Shown here: positions 42,137 through 53,800 of the stretch, in pieces
Layout: each line of letters starts with the position of its first letter
Position numbering within the stretch: position 1 is the stretch's first letter
Assembly (NCBI GenBank): GCA_019426215.1
Contig: CM033402.1
Coordinates: 5,394,001 to 5,458,000, forward strand
From: Buddleja alternifolia
Taxonomy: Eukaryota; Streptophyta; Magnoliopsida; Lamiales; Scrophulariaceae
DNA: 64,000 bases
Direction of reading: 5' to 3'
Notes under the pieces: model-generated
Databases searched by the model: none
Seen by the model: the letters and a program-made list of their open reading frames with translations, nothing else
What the model was told of the DNA's origin: nothing
Made by a program: the position numbers and the translations under genes

Positions 42137-44993
42137 AGAATGAACGTGTCTTTTAATACACATGAATACGAATCATTCATGTGTATTAGAAAAGCCCAAA
42201 TGGTCTATGCATTAATTCGAAGCCCAAGCGACCTGTATTAATAAATTAATTCGAAATTGGGCTCAAGCTGAAGGGCCCAAGCAACCTCATTAATTAGTCA
42301 AAGACGAAAAAGGGTTTAAGCTGAGAAAGCCCAAATGGTTCATAATGTGATTAATTAATTCGAATGGGCCTAAGCGATTTTAGATTCGTCTTGAAAGGAA
42401 TAGGTCTTAAAAGTCTGAGAAGGAAGGCCTAAAAGAGTAGGAGATTATCCAGGTCAGGGACGCGCCAACAAAATAAGTTTGAAAACGAAGTTGAAGGCAG
42501 TTCCCAACCGTAAAGGACGTGGGTAAGTGATATAGAGCAAGACGAAGGAAAAAGAAAAGGACAACAACATAACAACTCTGCATATTTTTTATCTTTTTCT
42601 CTAGGAGTAGGCGTAATCTTAGAAGTAACGTAGTTTAGTAGAATAGTTCTTGTAGATCAACTCTGGGTTATCAAGTGTTGATTTCAATCATACCTGCTGT
42701 TCAACCAGCCCTGTATTACACGATTGAGGATCAATATGGAGGTATAATATTTTTCGCTTTATCAGATTTGAGTATTTGGTAGATAAATTTATATTTGGAC
42801 TTGTATCTTCCTTTCTCATCTATTTTCATTAATTGCGGTCCGAATAACAATTTTAAACAACACATCGAAGTGTTAAAGTCTGAACCACCGTCTAGCGTAT
42901 CGAATTCGAACGCGGGGGTTGTTAGATAATTCTAAGGGGAGAATTATCACGGGGCTTGAGTTAACCAATTAACTCTTCCTTAGTCAATTTGTTTTTATCC
43001 AGAAACACCTAGAACTAATTTAGATGTTCTTTTTTTTTCCGCACTCTTTGGGAATATGATATAAAAATTTGAAACATGTCTAATATATTGTTACCAATAT
43101 TATGGAAAATCTTGCGCATATATTAGTTTACACTAATATTTTACAACTTCTGTTTAATTCATGAAATACTTCAAAAAATATTTTGATAGTTATTTTATCA
43201 AGACTAACAAGTTCGACTTGATAATATGAATAATGACAAACATATATATTCTTAACATATACATACAAATAGATAAAAATGTTCAAGAGACAGTATAAAG
43301 TTTGTGACGTCAAAAATATCAAATATCACAAATAGATATATCAATTATTAAATTCATGTATAAATTGATAAGATTGTATTACAAGAATCTGCCCTGAATC
43401 TACCGTGCAATCCCTTAGGATGTCAAATTACTTATTCATCCTCGTGGTTGTGTAATTGAACTTGTTAGTGACAACATGAAGTTGAGTATACGTTCTACAA
43501 TTTTTTTCTATTTTTTTAAGATACATTAGTGAGCAATTTCTCTAGAGCATATGCATCAGCACCACAAGTTGCTCAAGATTATCCATGAGAATCTTTTAAA
43601 TCATTTGAAGATATTGAAGAGTCATCTTGAATGACTCATGTTGTTGGGCAACCCCTGGAATTTTTTACCGATTCAAGATCAAAACTCTAAGGTCTATGCC
43701 AATCTAATTGTGGACTATTTGTAGATAGAAACACAACATTTGCTTCCCGGTCTCTTGAATTTTTTTGCCCTTTTCTTGTTGATATTCTTATCGAGCAGAG
43801 GCACCACCATTTATACTCACTTGGGTTAAACTTAACTGATTATATAATGGAACTCCTAAATGTACATTAGGAAGGTGAGGGATTGATTTATTAAGTGGGT
43901 TATAATGGTGAGGGTGTGAAAAGTGTTGAATTTGGCCTTCAATCATGTGTGTTAATAAGCTGAGAGAAACTGAAAAGATGCGGAAATTGAATTTTGTCCT
44001 TTGAACCTCCATGGGGGCCAAAAGTTGCTTCAGAACAATGGGTTGGGCAAATTGCTAACTTTTAAATAAATTGACAACTAATTAATATATGGCTCTTCAA
44101 TTTTTTTTTCTTTTATTTTCTATGTCGGCCACTATTAATTGATTGTTTATTAAATTGACAGCTAATTAATATATGGCTCTTCAATTTTTTTCTTTTATTC
44201 TTTTACCTTGGCTATAATTTTAGTGTTTATTATCAATATTATTTATTTTAAATATTAGTGGTATTATACAAGGGCGTGAATGTCAATTCACAATTGGAAG
44301 AAACAACTTTGGGATCCACTCTTTTAGTTATAAAAAAATATATTATATTATATTATATTATATTGGGTATTCTTGGTAACACTTTTCAAATGGACTTTGG
44401 AGGTGGAAGTCCATTTGTGAAAATTTTACTTGTTTGATAATCAAATTTATATGGACTTTTGGAATAATTAGTGGCTTTTGAAATTAGTGGCTTATTAGTG
44501 GAATAATTAGTGGCTTATTAGTGGCATATTAGTGGCTTTTGAAATTTGTTTTCCAACACTTTTATAAGAAGTTACGTTAAGTGTAATTTTGCCAAACACT
44601 TTACATTTTTAAAATCACTTATTTGAAATGCCAACTTCAACAATTCCATTCTACAAATGGACATATTAATTAAAAAATAGATCCAAACACATCCATCTAT
44701 TCTATGTTTTTTCATAGCTCATTTGGTAGGAATTTTGGAATCCTGACTTTAATCATACATAAATTTAGTGACTTTTGAACCTCAAATATCCTTATGTAAT
44801 TAAATTTTTTAATGGTAAAAGAATAAATAATAAAAATAAATTTTAAGTATCTATAACAATAAAAATTATAATTACATTAGGTTTCTACTATTAAATTACA
44901 TGTAAACAAGATTACTTGATCATATTTATTTACCATTTAAAAAAAAGATTAAAAAGAAAACTTGCCCCATTTGTTGGACTCGACAAAATTGAC
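42137..44993. other. AT-rich intergenic DNA, no supported gene
   Basis: No gene is recognised. Contents are TTAATTCGAA/AAGCCCAAG-type repeats at 42180-42400, a 100-bp duplication (TGACARCTAATTAATATATG at about 44070 and 44157), a minisatellite of TTAGTGGCTTATTAGTGG (about 44467-44540), TATTA runs at 44337-44363, and a block at 44700-44962 that is repeated in diverged form at 54297-54592. Confidence 0.6.
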
Positions 44994-45487
44994 CTCAAAA
45001 TTATCCCTTTTCACTACTACAAACTGGGTAGCAAACTAGGATTTTTTAATTATTTGCTCATTGCTTGTCTTTTGACGCGAATACAAAAATTGGTATGAAC
45101 ACCCGGTTACTCACAAGTATTTTTTCTTCAGCTTATCGTCTTTTGACGCGAATACAAACATTGGTATGAATGCACCCCGGTTACTCAACAATTTATTTGC
45201 TTTATATGTCTATTTACTTAAACCCAAGTTTAGGACTAGCTCAAAAGGGATAATCAAAAGAAACACATCACAATCATCGATTATGCTCATCACTTAATCT
45301 ACACAACATCTCGAGAATACGCATTTCAACTAAATCCAAGATTCAACCATGTTTTAAGCCTACTTTATATCACAGTTTCACATTCTTCAGTTACGATACT
45401 ATGTTAGCACGACAATATCATGCAAAAAATTACTATACATACACCACAAAATACGAGCACGAAAGAAAAAAAAATTAAATGTTACGT

Positions 45488-46906
45488 TTATACTAAGTCT
45501 GAAAGATTAGGAGCAGCTTGATCAAGGCGGTAAAGTACTGATATCCGACACCGTCCACGTCTTCTGAAGCTAATTCTTCAAGAATATTGCCATTAGGAGC
45601 TTGATCAACAAGAAAAATCTCGTTATTTTCCCAAACAGCCCCTGCAGCTTCTTGACCATAATCAACTGGAGGAATCTCGATATTCTCTAATTCTCTTCTG
45701 TTTGTGGTTCTAAGTGGATTCCACACAAAACCCAATCATCCAGCTGCAAGAACAACGAAAAATATAATACTTTAATTTTATTTGCCTAAAAAATGTAAAA
45801 AAAGCAACAAAAGAAAGGGTTAATTAATTAATAGAGTGAGTTACATTCTTACCCTCATGTTATCTTCATTTCTTCTGTTTCTTGTAGGTTGATCAACCGT
45901 ATTCATGCATGATCCAATTAGTCTTGGAATGATTTGGAGGCTTGCCTTCATAAAAGACCAATGATTTCTTGAACCCAATAATTTCTCGACGATTGTTATG
46001 AATGGGTTTATCTGCTCCGGTGGCCTTCCAATAGCCCGATCCTGCTTCTCGATTAGGGCGATTTCCATTCCGATACTTGCGACTCCTTGGTGTGAAAAAG
46101 TAATACTCATCTTTTCCAACATTATGGAACATCCCTATGTAATTAAAGAAAAAAGAAAAGAAAATTAAGATACAAGGTGTTTAAGATTCAAGTAGGACTA
46201 GTCTTGCACAATTAAGAGAAACTCATCAACCCCGATCATAATATTGATAATCATGAATTTGCAGCTGAAACTCATCGCTATCATCATCATGTAATTATAT
46301 ATTAGCAATGCATATATATATATGTATTCATGTCTCTATATGTAAGTTCACGAAATCTGATCTAATCATAAGACGTGATTTTCGTTGAACAATTCACAAT
46401 TCACAATTTACGCTAATTCGAAAACTGCAAATTATTATAATTCTTTCTGTTTAATTCTTAATACATCACTATAAGAACATATATAAAACTATCAATAATG
46501 TTATCATGTAGTCATATAACATAATCTAAATATTACAATAAAAAAACAGTATACACTTATGGATCTATGCTATTTAATTTAATTTGTTTACAAGTGTTTC
46601 AAAACAATAAATCAAAATCATAAAGATAGATATGAAGAAAACTATTAAAAATATAAATAACGAAACAAAGAATCGAAGAAACTTACCTGTCAATGTTTGA
46701 GGATTAAACTCGTATACATTGGCATCATGTATATAATCAAATCTGAACGTCTCATTCCGGATTTTTTCCTTCAAATAATGAGTAATGAGTTCGTCGTCAT
46801 TTGGGAGAAAACGATAACCTATTGGGATCTGATTAGACGCCATTGTACGTTGTTGGAGTTGTGATTGTGAAGGAGGAGAGAGTTGTGAAGTGAATATGTT
46901 TGACAT
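45488..46906 (-). pseudogene. NAC-domain transcription factor, copy 1, frameshifted
   Basis: NAC proteins are plant-specific DNA-binding regulators. Exons parallel copy 2: exon 1 46687-46843, exon 2 45853-46134, exon 3 about 45488-45743, with the same GT-AG borders. The NAC subdomains [39 protein letters not shown] and [20 protein letters not shown] are intact. Compared with copy 2, exon 2 lacks 2 bases right after MHEY, giving a stop. Exon 3 lacks one T at about 45714 and one G at about 45528, which ruins the C-terminus. It would yield at best a truncated NAC domain lacking the C-terminal region. The lesions may be true decay or consensus errors in the assembly. Confidence 0.85.
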
Positions 46907-47364
46907 GAAGAGAAAGGACTCTACTAGTAGTCTAGTACTAATATATATAGTAGGACTTCTTTATTAATGTTTTTGTTTTGATAATTAGATATGATTACTC
47001 TGTTAGATATGGCTGAATTTTCTACAAAAGGTAATATATCAAAATAGTAGTAACTAACTCAATCTATGTCCTAATCTAAATAATAATTCTGATTGGCTGA
47101 CTCTTTTATTTGATCTCATCAAAAACAGATTTTTTAGATCAGTTAAATATTTTATCAAAATATATTTGCCATATATGTTAAGAGCTGACTTGCAATGCAA
47201 GTTCCTGGAAAATAGGATGAAAACAGTAATTAATTAGATTACTTTTTCTAACCGTCTCTTAATATTTAGGTGACTAGCTTGTATGTTACAAACACCTGTA
47301 TATATCGGTAGTAATGTGATAATAATAATATACACGGTTTCAAAGAGTTCCTTACTTAGGTGCA

Positions 47365-47600
47365 AAGTTGCAATAGTACTGGGGGACGAGCCGAGAAAAT
47401 CGCGCTAAAAGGGGCTAGGTTTTATTTTTAGTATTTTTGACATTCATTGTAATTTGTACATCTTTTATTAATAGTAAAAATACTCTCTCTCTAACCCAAA
47501 AAAAAAAAAATACTCTCTCTCTCTTTTCCGTGGATATAGACAATTGTCGAACCACGTAAATTCTTGTGTCTTTAATCTTTATGCTCGTATTTCGTGAATT
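47365..47600. repeat. LTR-like remnant (copia U3/R/U5 style), copy 1
   Basis: The text CATTCATTGTAATTTGTACA, an A-rich run, then GTGGATATAGACAATTGTCG and AACCACGTAAATTCTTGTGTC resembles the 3' end of plant copia LTRs. It is similar in style to 40090-40130. No coding part is attached. The second copy is at about 58704-58940. Confidence 0.4.
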
Positions 47601-47715
47601 ATAATCATCCTTATTTTATTGATCTATTTATATGTCCAAAATGAAATAACGATGAGCAAGTAGCTGATGGTATCATTAGTTGTACCCCTGCCACTTATTA
47701 TGCAATTGATAATTT

Positions 47716-48663
47716 ATTTATTTTTTGACAATGAAAGCGGTAGCATATATTAAAACTCAAATGGGAAAGTTCAACAAAATAGAAGAAACGGCTGAATCCG
47801 GAAGAACAAGAACACGCTCTTGACTATCCATCGCAGCCTTTGCCAAACAATGAGCAACAGAATTACCTAAACGTTTAACAAAAGAAAAGGAAACAGAATT
47901 AAAAACATCAAGAACCAAGCGAAGATCAGAACAAACGACACCAAGAGGAGAAAGGTCTAAACTCGAGTTGCGCATCTTTTGAAAAACAGTCATACAATCG
48001 CCCTCAAAAATCACGTCGGGCCATCCCTCTCTAATAGCCAAACCAATCGCTTCCTTCAAACTCAAAAATTCGGCATGCTCCGGGGACGAGAGAAAATCAA
48101 AACGAACACAACACCAAGCCAAACTTGTCCCTTCATAGTTCCTACCAATAACCCCAGCCCCCATCACTCCCTGGTCATGCGAAAAGGCCCCGTCAAAATT
48201 AATTTTAATGACATTTACTGGTGGAGCAGACCATGAATTTGGAAGGGGAGAACTCAAACTAGTAGAATGTGAGTATAAAGCATGCTGAAAAGCATTAAGA
48301 AAATAACGCGCAGCAACAACAAGTGATCCCGGCATCATTGTAGTATGAACCATCAACGATTGGTTTCGATTAAACCACAAAAACCAACACAAGACCAAGA
48401 AAGAACTATATTGCAAGGAATCCAATTTACTATATAACTCTTGGAACCATGCAGTTATATCCCCGGGCCATGCGCTGATTATATCCCACGGAAGAAGAGA
48501 GAAATTCCACACTCTACTACGAGCATAATTACAAGACAACAAAACATGCATCATATCCTCATTAGTTTCAAAACAAATTGGACATTCCCCCGACACATCC
48601 ATATGGCGACGAAGAAGATTTAAACCTGTGGGTATCGCATTAATACATACCTTCCAGCAAAAG
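47716..48663 (-). mobile_element. 5'-truncated LINE with RNase H, copy 1 (16-bp target duplication)
   Basis: It is flanked by ATGCAATTGATAATTT at 47700-47715 and 48664-48679. On the minus strand, an open frame runs from the left break (CWKVCINAIPTGLNLL) through a zinc region (CPICFETNEDMMHVLLSC) into an RNase H domain (INFDGAF, AEFLSLKEAIGLAI, FEGDCMTVF, NSVAHCLAKAAM), ending at 47757. The frame is open throughout, but RT and endonuclease are missing. This C-terminal RNase H marks a LINE family different from the three LINEs at 26927-39170. It was inserted before the segmental duplication, since copy 2 has the same flanks. Confidence 0.93.
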
Positions 48664-48796
48664 ATGCAATTGATAATTTTAGTTCTTCATATTTCGTAAC
48701 TCTTTTGAAGAGAGAAGTAATTGTAGAACCAACCTGGATTCCCCTAAAAGAACTGATTGACAATGAATTCTCAAATTTCAATTATAATTTAAGAAA

Positions 48797-49660
48797 ATTA
48801 CAATAACTTCTCCTCTTATTTAGTGTAATTACAGTTCAGTATGCTTATTTTGAGCACATAACAAATAACCCCCTCATATAATAAAATCTTAAAATTGACC
48901 CATTCCATTCGAAAACTAATGGATTTTGCTGACATCATCAAGAAATATTATTTAATTTTCCTATTTTGTTCTTGAAGGGTGAATGTAATTTTCATATTAA
49001 AGAGGATGTAATATAATTGTAACTTTCAATTAGTTTTAAATAAATAATTTTGTTAAAAGCTTATGAACATCTTGATCATGAAGTGCAACTTCGGCCAATT
49101 TGAATATTTTTTAGAAAATGAAAACAAATACCAAGATTCGATTTATTTTAGGAACAATATCATAATTCAATGCAGATAAATCTAAATTAGTAGTTTGTTA
49201 AAAAATATCAAACCAATTAGTAAATTAAAATAAATTAAAAAAATATACATATATATATATATAAGATTATAATAAAAAAGAAAAATAAAAAATGTATATT
49301 ATGGAAAAATTATATAAAAAGGACAAAAAAAAAAGTAACAGAAGTCCTTCGTATAGGGGGTTGAATTTAAGGATTTATTATAATAGGGAGTTGTCTGTTA
49401 TATTGATCCAATAAAGCGGACTACATTCTAATTACACTAAATAAGGAGGGTGTTAATTAATGTAATTACTCATTTTTTAATTATATTTTATTTTTATAAG
49501 GCTAGGTGTAAGATTGACATTTTATATTTTCCGTCACACTTGAGTAACGGCTGTTAGTCAGAGGCGGTTGAATGTAAAATTTTATTATAAGAGGGAGGTG
49601 TTTGTTATTATGTGTCAACAATAAGCAGAATGAATTGTAATTACACTAAATAATAACAGG
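48797..49660. repeat. Inverted-repeat element with an extra terminal copy, copy 1
   Basis: The left arm (about 48797-48895; CTTCTCCTCTTATTTAGTGT) and right arm (about 49372-49470; ACACTAAATAAGGAGGGTG) are imperfect inverted repeats of nearly 100 bp. A third, diverged right-arm copy follows at about 49560-49660 (TTATTATAAGAGGGAGGTGT). The interior has no gene. It is probably a non-autonomous DNA element or two nested ones. Confidence 0.55.
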
Positions 49661-50358
49661 GATAGTAAGTGTGATTAACCTTACAATTTAAGGTTGTAAG
49701 ATCTTATAATCATGAACAAGTTACAACTTTAGGACTTGAAATTGCCACCAAAAAACTAGTCTTTTCAGCAAACTCTTTTTGCATTTAACCATATATAAGT
49801 CCTGAATTCGAAATAATTTCCCCTAAAAAAATTTAGTGAGTCCACTTCAACTTGGAAAGAAGTTTGGGAAATGCACTAAGAAAAATCAGCATCATAAGTT
49901 TATAACCAATCTGAAAACTCCAAGCCAAAATTACTAAAATTGTCCCATAATTTAGCGGAACCCTGTTTTGGTCCAGTTAAAAAATATTTGGAATTAATGG
50001 TCCCATTGTTTTTTTAACATTCTCCAATTTAGTCCAAAATCTTAGAAATAATCCCATAATTTTCTAAGGGTTGGCCAATTAAGGACCAGTTTCATTTTTC
50101 GGCAACTAACTCGCGGGAGCAAATATCACATGACAAATATATGATCTCCAAAAACTATTTGGAGGGAAAATTGCCAATAAAATCCTTATTTGCACGCAAA
50201 AGCCCCAATTTTTTTCATATTTATTTTTCTTCAAATTGAGTATTCAATATTTTTCTTCAAGTTCTTGGTTATGTATGCAATCATTTCTCTTGGATAGATC
50301 CACTTCTTGGGGAAACACTCAACACTTGAAGTAGACAATAAAGAATTGGGTTAATTAC
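49661..50358. other. Intergenic DNA, no gene seen
   Basis: AT-rich DNA with a GTCCCATAATTT / GGTCCAGTTAAAAAATATTTGG block (about 49935-50110) that resembles other 'ggtccc' repeats in the window. No coding sequence is supported. Confidence 0.5.
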
Positions 50359-50491
50359 TGATAGAGTTCTAGGTTGTAAAGGAGAGAACTCACGTAATTG
50401 TGTTGTATATTATGTTGTGAATAATTACAATAAAAGGGCCCGGGCTATACAATATGGGCCGACATATATATGCTAATTATATACACTAACA
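50359..50491 (-). repeat. Short copia 3' LTR, copy 1
   Basis: This 133-bp LTR starts TGTTAG next to the polypurine tract and ends CTATCA. It resembles in size and opening the 134-bp LTR at 23150-23283. Confidence 0.75.
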
Positions 50492-50499
50492 CCCCCCGA

Positions 50500-53400
50500 C
50501 AATCTGAGCAGTGGGACCAACGCGAAGATTGGCCCTAAGCTGAATAAATTTCGGTGCAGGAAGCGGTTTGGTGAAGATATCAGCAATCTGATCAGAGGTA
50601 GGAACATACTTCACCACAACATCACCTATGGTAACCTTTTCTCGGATAAAGTGATAATCGATCTTAATATGTTTCGTCCGGGCATGAAAGAGAGGATTGA
50701 GAACAAGATATGTAGCACTGATGTTATCACAGAAAACCCGAACTGGATGTGGAAGAAAAATGCCAAGATCACGAAGAATAAACCCAAGCTAGCATGTCTC
50801 AGCAACGGCATACGCAATGGAACGATACTCAGACTCGGTGCTGGAGCGAGAAACAGTAGCCTGTTTCTTGGCTGACCAAGAAAGAAGATTGTCACCAAGA
50901 TAGACAGCATAGCCAGTGGTAGAACGTCGACTATCATGACAGCCAGCCCAGTCAGAATCAGCATAAACTGTAAGAGAATCCAAGGCAGAGGGACGAACGA
51001 GTAAACCAAAATCAAGAGAGCCCCTGAGATAACGCAAAATTCTCTTAACCATCTGAAAATGAATATCTCGTGGAGAGTGCATAAACTGACTGACAAGAGT
51101 AACTGCATACGCAATGTCTGGTCGAGTATGAGTGAGATATTGAAGTCCACCAACAATACTATGATAGAGTGTCGGATCCGAGAAAAGGTTACCCTCCAGA
51201 GCCGAGGGAGTGGATTTCGTAGAAAGAGGAGAGGCCACAGGCTTCAAACTCATCATATCAAAACGCTCAAGAAGCTCTGTAGCATACTTTTTCTGCGAGA
51301 GGAACAGTCCCTGAGAGTCCCGAGTGGCATGAATCCCCAAAAATAATGAAGGTCACCCAGATCCTTCATAGTAAACTCCTGTGAAAGCCTGAGATAAGAC
51401 TAGTAACACCCTGAGAATCATTTCCAGTAAGGATAATGTCGTCCACATAAAGTAACAGAACCAGAGTAATGGAGGCAGAGCGATAGATAAACATGGACAT
51501 GTCAGCCTTGCTACTAGTGAAACCAAATCGCAGCAAGTAAGAACCAAACTTCTGAAACCAAGCACGAGGAGCTTATTTCAGACCATACAAAGCTTTCTTC
51601 AACTGACAGACATGGGAAGGAAACTGAGGATGTATAAAACCACGGGGCTGAGCCATATGAACAGTCTCTGAGAGATCACCATGAAGAAAAGCATTCTTCA
51701 CATCAAGCTGTCGAATAGGCCAGTGATGAGAAATGGCAATAGAGAGAACTGTACGAATCGTAGTTGGTTTAACCACCGGACTGAAAGTCTCACCGAAATC
51801 AATACAAGCCTGTTGCTTAAACCCCTGAGCTACTAAGCGAGCCTTATAACGCTCAACAGAACCATTAGGTCGTAATTTAACTCGATACACCCATTTAGTT
51901 TGGAACCTACAAGATTCTGAGAAGGATAAGGTGGAACAAGAATCCATGTGTGATTGGCTTGAAGAGCATTAAATTCTTCAGCCATGGCAGTACGCCACAA
52001 GGGATCCTTGGCTGCCTGTGTATAACATGTTGGTTCAAGAGGGGGAGAGACAGCAGACAAAGAGGGGGGGATACGAGGCTTACAAGTACCATCACGAAGG
52101 CGTGTAACCATGGGATGATGAGAAGGAGCAGGAGGAGTAAGGGGAAGAGAGACACCTGAAGAGGTGGTATGAATATCGACCAAGGTGGAAGACGAGGGGG
52201 AGGAGGACGAAGGTGTAGACTCAGAGACAGAGGAACACGGTGAGGATGATGAAGGAGAGGAAAAAGAAGAAGTTGACGGTGAGGATGAGGAAGGAGAAGA
52301 AGAAGAAGAAGAAGCTTCGGGTGACAGAGAAGGACCATGCGGAAGTAGAGGAGAGGCAAGGGGGAGAGTGGGTGTGGGATCCTGATAGAGAGGGTAAGGG
52401 AGAGAGATGGGATAGGAGGATGTAGATGGTTCAGAGGAATCAGAGGAGGCGGAAGCAGATAGAGACTGAGGATAGGGAAAAGTGGTTTCATCAAAAACCA
52501 CATGGCGACTAATATGAATAGACCCGGAAACAGGATCAAGACAACGATAGCCCTTATAATCAGGGGCATACCCAATGAAGATACAAGAGACAGAATGAGG
52601 TGCAAGCTTATGCTGGGCACGATGACCAAGATGAGGAAAGCAGGCACAACCGAAAATCCTAAAGGAGGAATAATCAGGAGACCTACCAAAGAGAACCTCA
52701 TATGGGGACTTGTGATTTAGAAGAGGAGTTGGAAGACGATTTATGAGATAGATAGCAGTACAGAGAGCATCTATCCAAAAAGACGGAGGCAGATGTGCTG
52801 TAAAAAGAAGCGTACGGATAAGCTCAGAAATATGACGATGCTTTCGTTCCGACAACCCATTTTGTTGCGGAGTGTAGGGACATGACAAGCGTAGCTGAAT
52901 GCCATGAGCAACAAACAAATTCCGGAATTGAGCATTATCAAATTCACGACCACCATCACTTTGAAAATTTTTAATTTTGGTGGAAAATAAATTTTCAACT
53001 AAATTTTTAAAAGCGCAAAAATGAGTGAAAACTTCAGATTTTGCACGCATAGGACAAAACCACGAAAATCTAGTAAAATCGTCAACAAAGAGAACATAAT
53101 ATTTAAAACCATTTGAAGAAATCACAGGAGAGGTCCATACATCATAATGTACTAAATAAAAGGGCACAGAGCTATGCTTTTCAACATGCTGAAAAGGTAG
53201 CTTATGTGACCGACCCAACTGACATGACTGACAGAAAAAAGAGTTATTTTTAAAACTAACAAGACCACGACTAGAGAGCTGCTTTAGTGTGGGAAGACTT
53301 GGATGACCTAAACGACGATGCCAAATATCACTTGAGATGACACGGGCAACCATAGCTGGAGATGCAGAGGAAACCAGATGAGAGGAGGCGGGATATAAGC

Positions 53401-53800
53401 CACTAGCTGAAGGAGACTCCAGAAGAATCTTCCCTATGACCTTGTCCTTAATACAAAAACCATGTGAAGAGAATTCAGTAAGACAATGATTATCCTGACA
53501 TAATTTGCGAACAGAGAGTAAATTGTGAGATAAATTGGGAACATGTAAAACATTGGAGAGATGAAGGAGACGGGTAGGAGTATGTAATTTGGAGGAACCA
53601 ACATGCTGTATAGGCAATAATGCACCATTTCCAACAAGAATCTTGTTAGTACCAGAATAAGGCGTTAAATGAGAAATCTTACCATCGTCCGGTGTCATAT
53701 GAGCTGAGGCCCCACTGTCAGGATACCAAGAGAAACAGGACCTTTTTTGAATTACAATGGTGTGATCGCAGGGGTGGGAACCAAAGTGATTTAACCTCAC
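50500..53800 (-). pseudogene. Copia pol polyprotein, copy 1 (protease, integrase, RT, RNase H)
   Basis: Protease motif YPDSGASAHMTPDD lies near the start. GAG-pre-integrase (IWHRRLGHPSLPTL, CQSCQLGRSHKLPF) and the integrase DDE triad (YDVWTSP, FQSDGGREF, NGLSERKHRHI) follow. A Ser/Pro-rich linker and RT (VYRVKLRPNGSVERYKARLV, LDVKNAFLHGD) come next, with the YVDDI box region around 51430 and RNase H (VYADSDWAGCHDSRRSTTGY, SRSSTESEYRSIA). Lesions shared with copy 2 are a frameshift at about 51907 (after SQNLVG) and TAG after AVAETC (50789-50791). Private lesions are TAA after ALYGLK (about 51573) and single-base losses near 51335 and 51380. Confidence 0.9.

Larger units (their letters stand above)
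44994..52664. repeat. Large direct segmental duplication, copy 1
   Basis: This segment (from CTCAAAATTATCCC) matches 56311-64000 in the same orientation. Differences are few and mostly single-base or short indels. It includes NAC copy 1, a 5'-truncated LINE, an inverted-repeat element and most of a copia element. The shared part goes on at least to 52664; its true end is hidden because copy 2 reaches the window edge. Confidence 0.95.
50359..53800 (-). mobile_element. Ty1/copia element, copy 1, 5'-truncated, with 133-bp 3' LTR
   Basis: On the minus strand the order is protease - integrase - RT - RNase H - polypurine tract (GTCGGGGGG, 50492-50500) - LTR (TGTTAG...CTATCA, 50491 down to 50359). 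Gag and the 5' LTR are missing upstream of 53800. The LTR is very short for copia. It carries shared and private lesions compared with the copy at 61688-64000, so the element was dead before the segment was duplicated. Confidence 0.9.

Noticed and set aside
52185..52425. Glu/Lys-rich plus-strand ORFs (also at 63515-63761)
   Set aside because: They are the antisense reading of the copia Ser/Pro-rich linker. The low-complexity composition explains the open frames.
51907..52701. 264-aa Leu/Pro-rich minus-strand ORF (also 63366-63983)
   Set aside because: It is an alternate frame of the copia linker region. The true frame carries the integrase and RT text.
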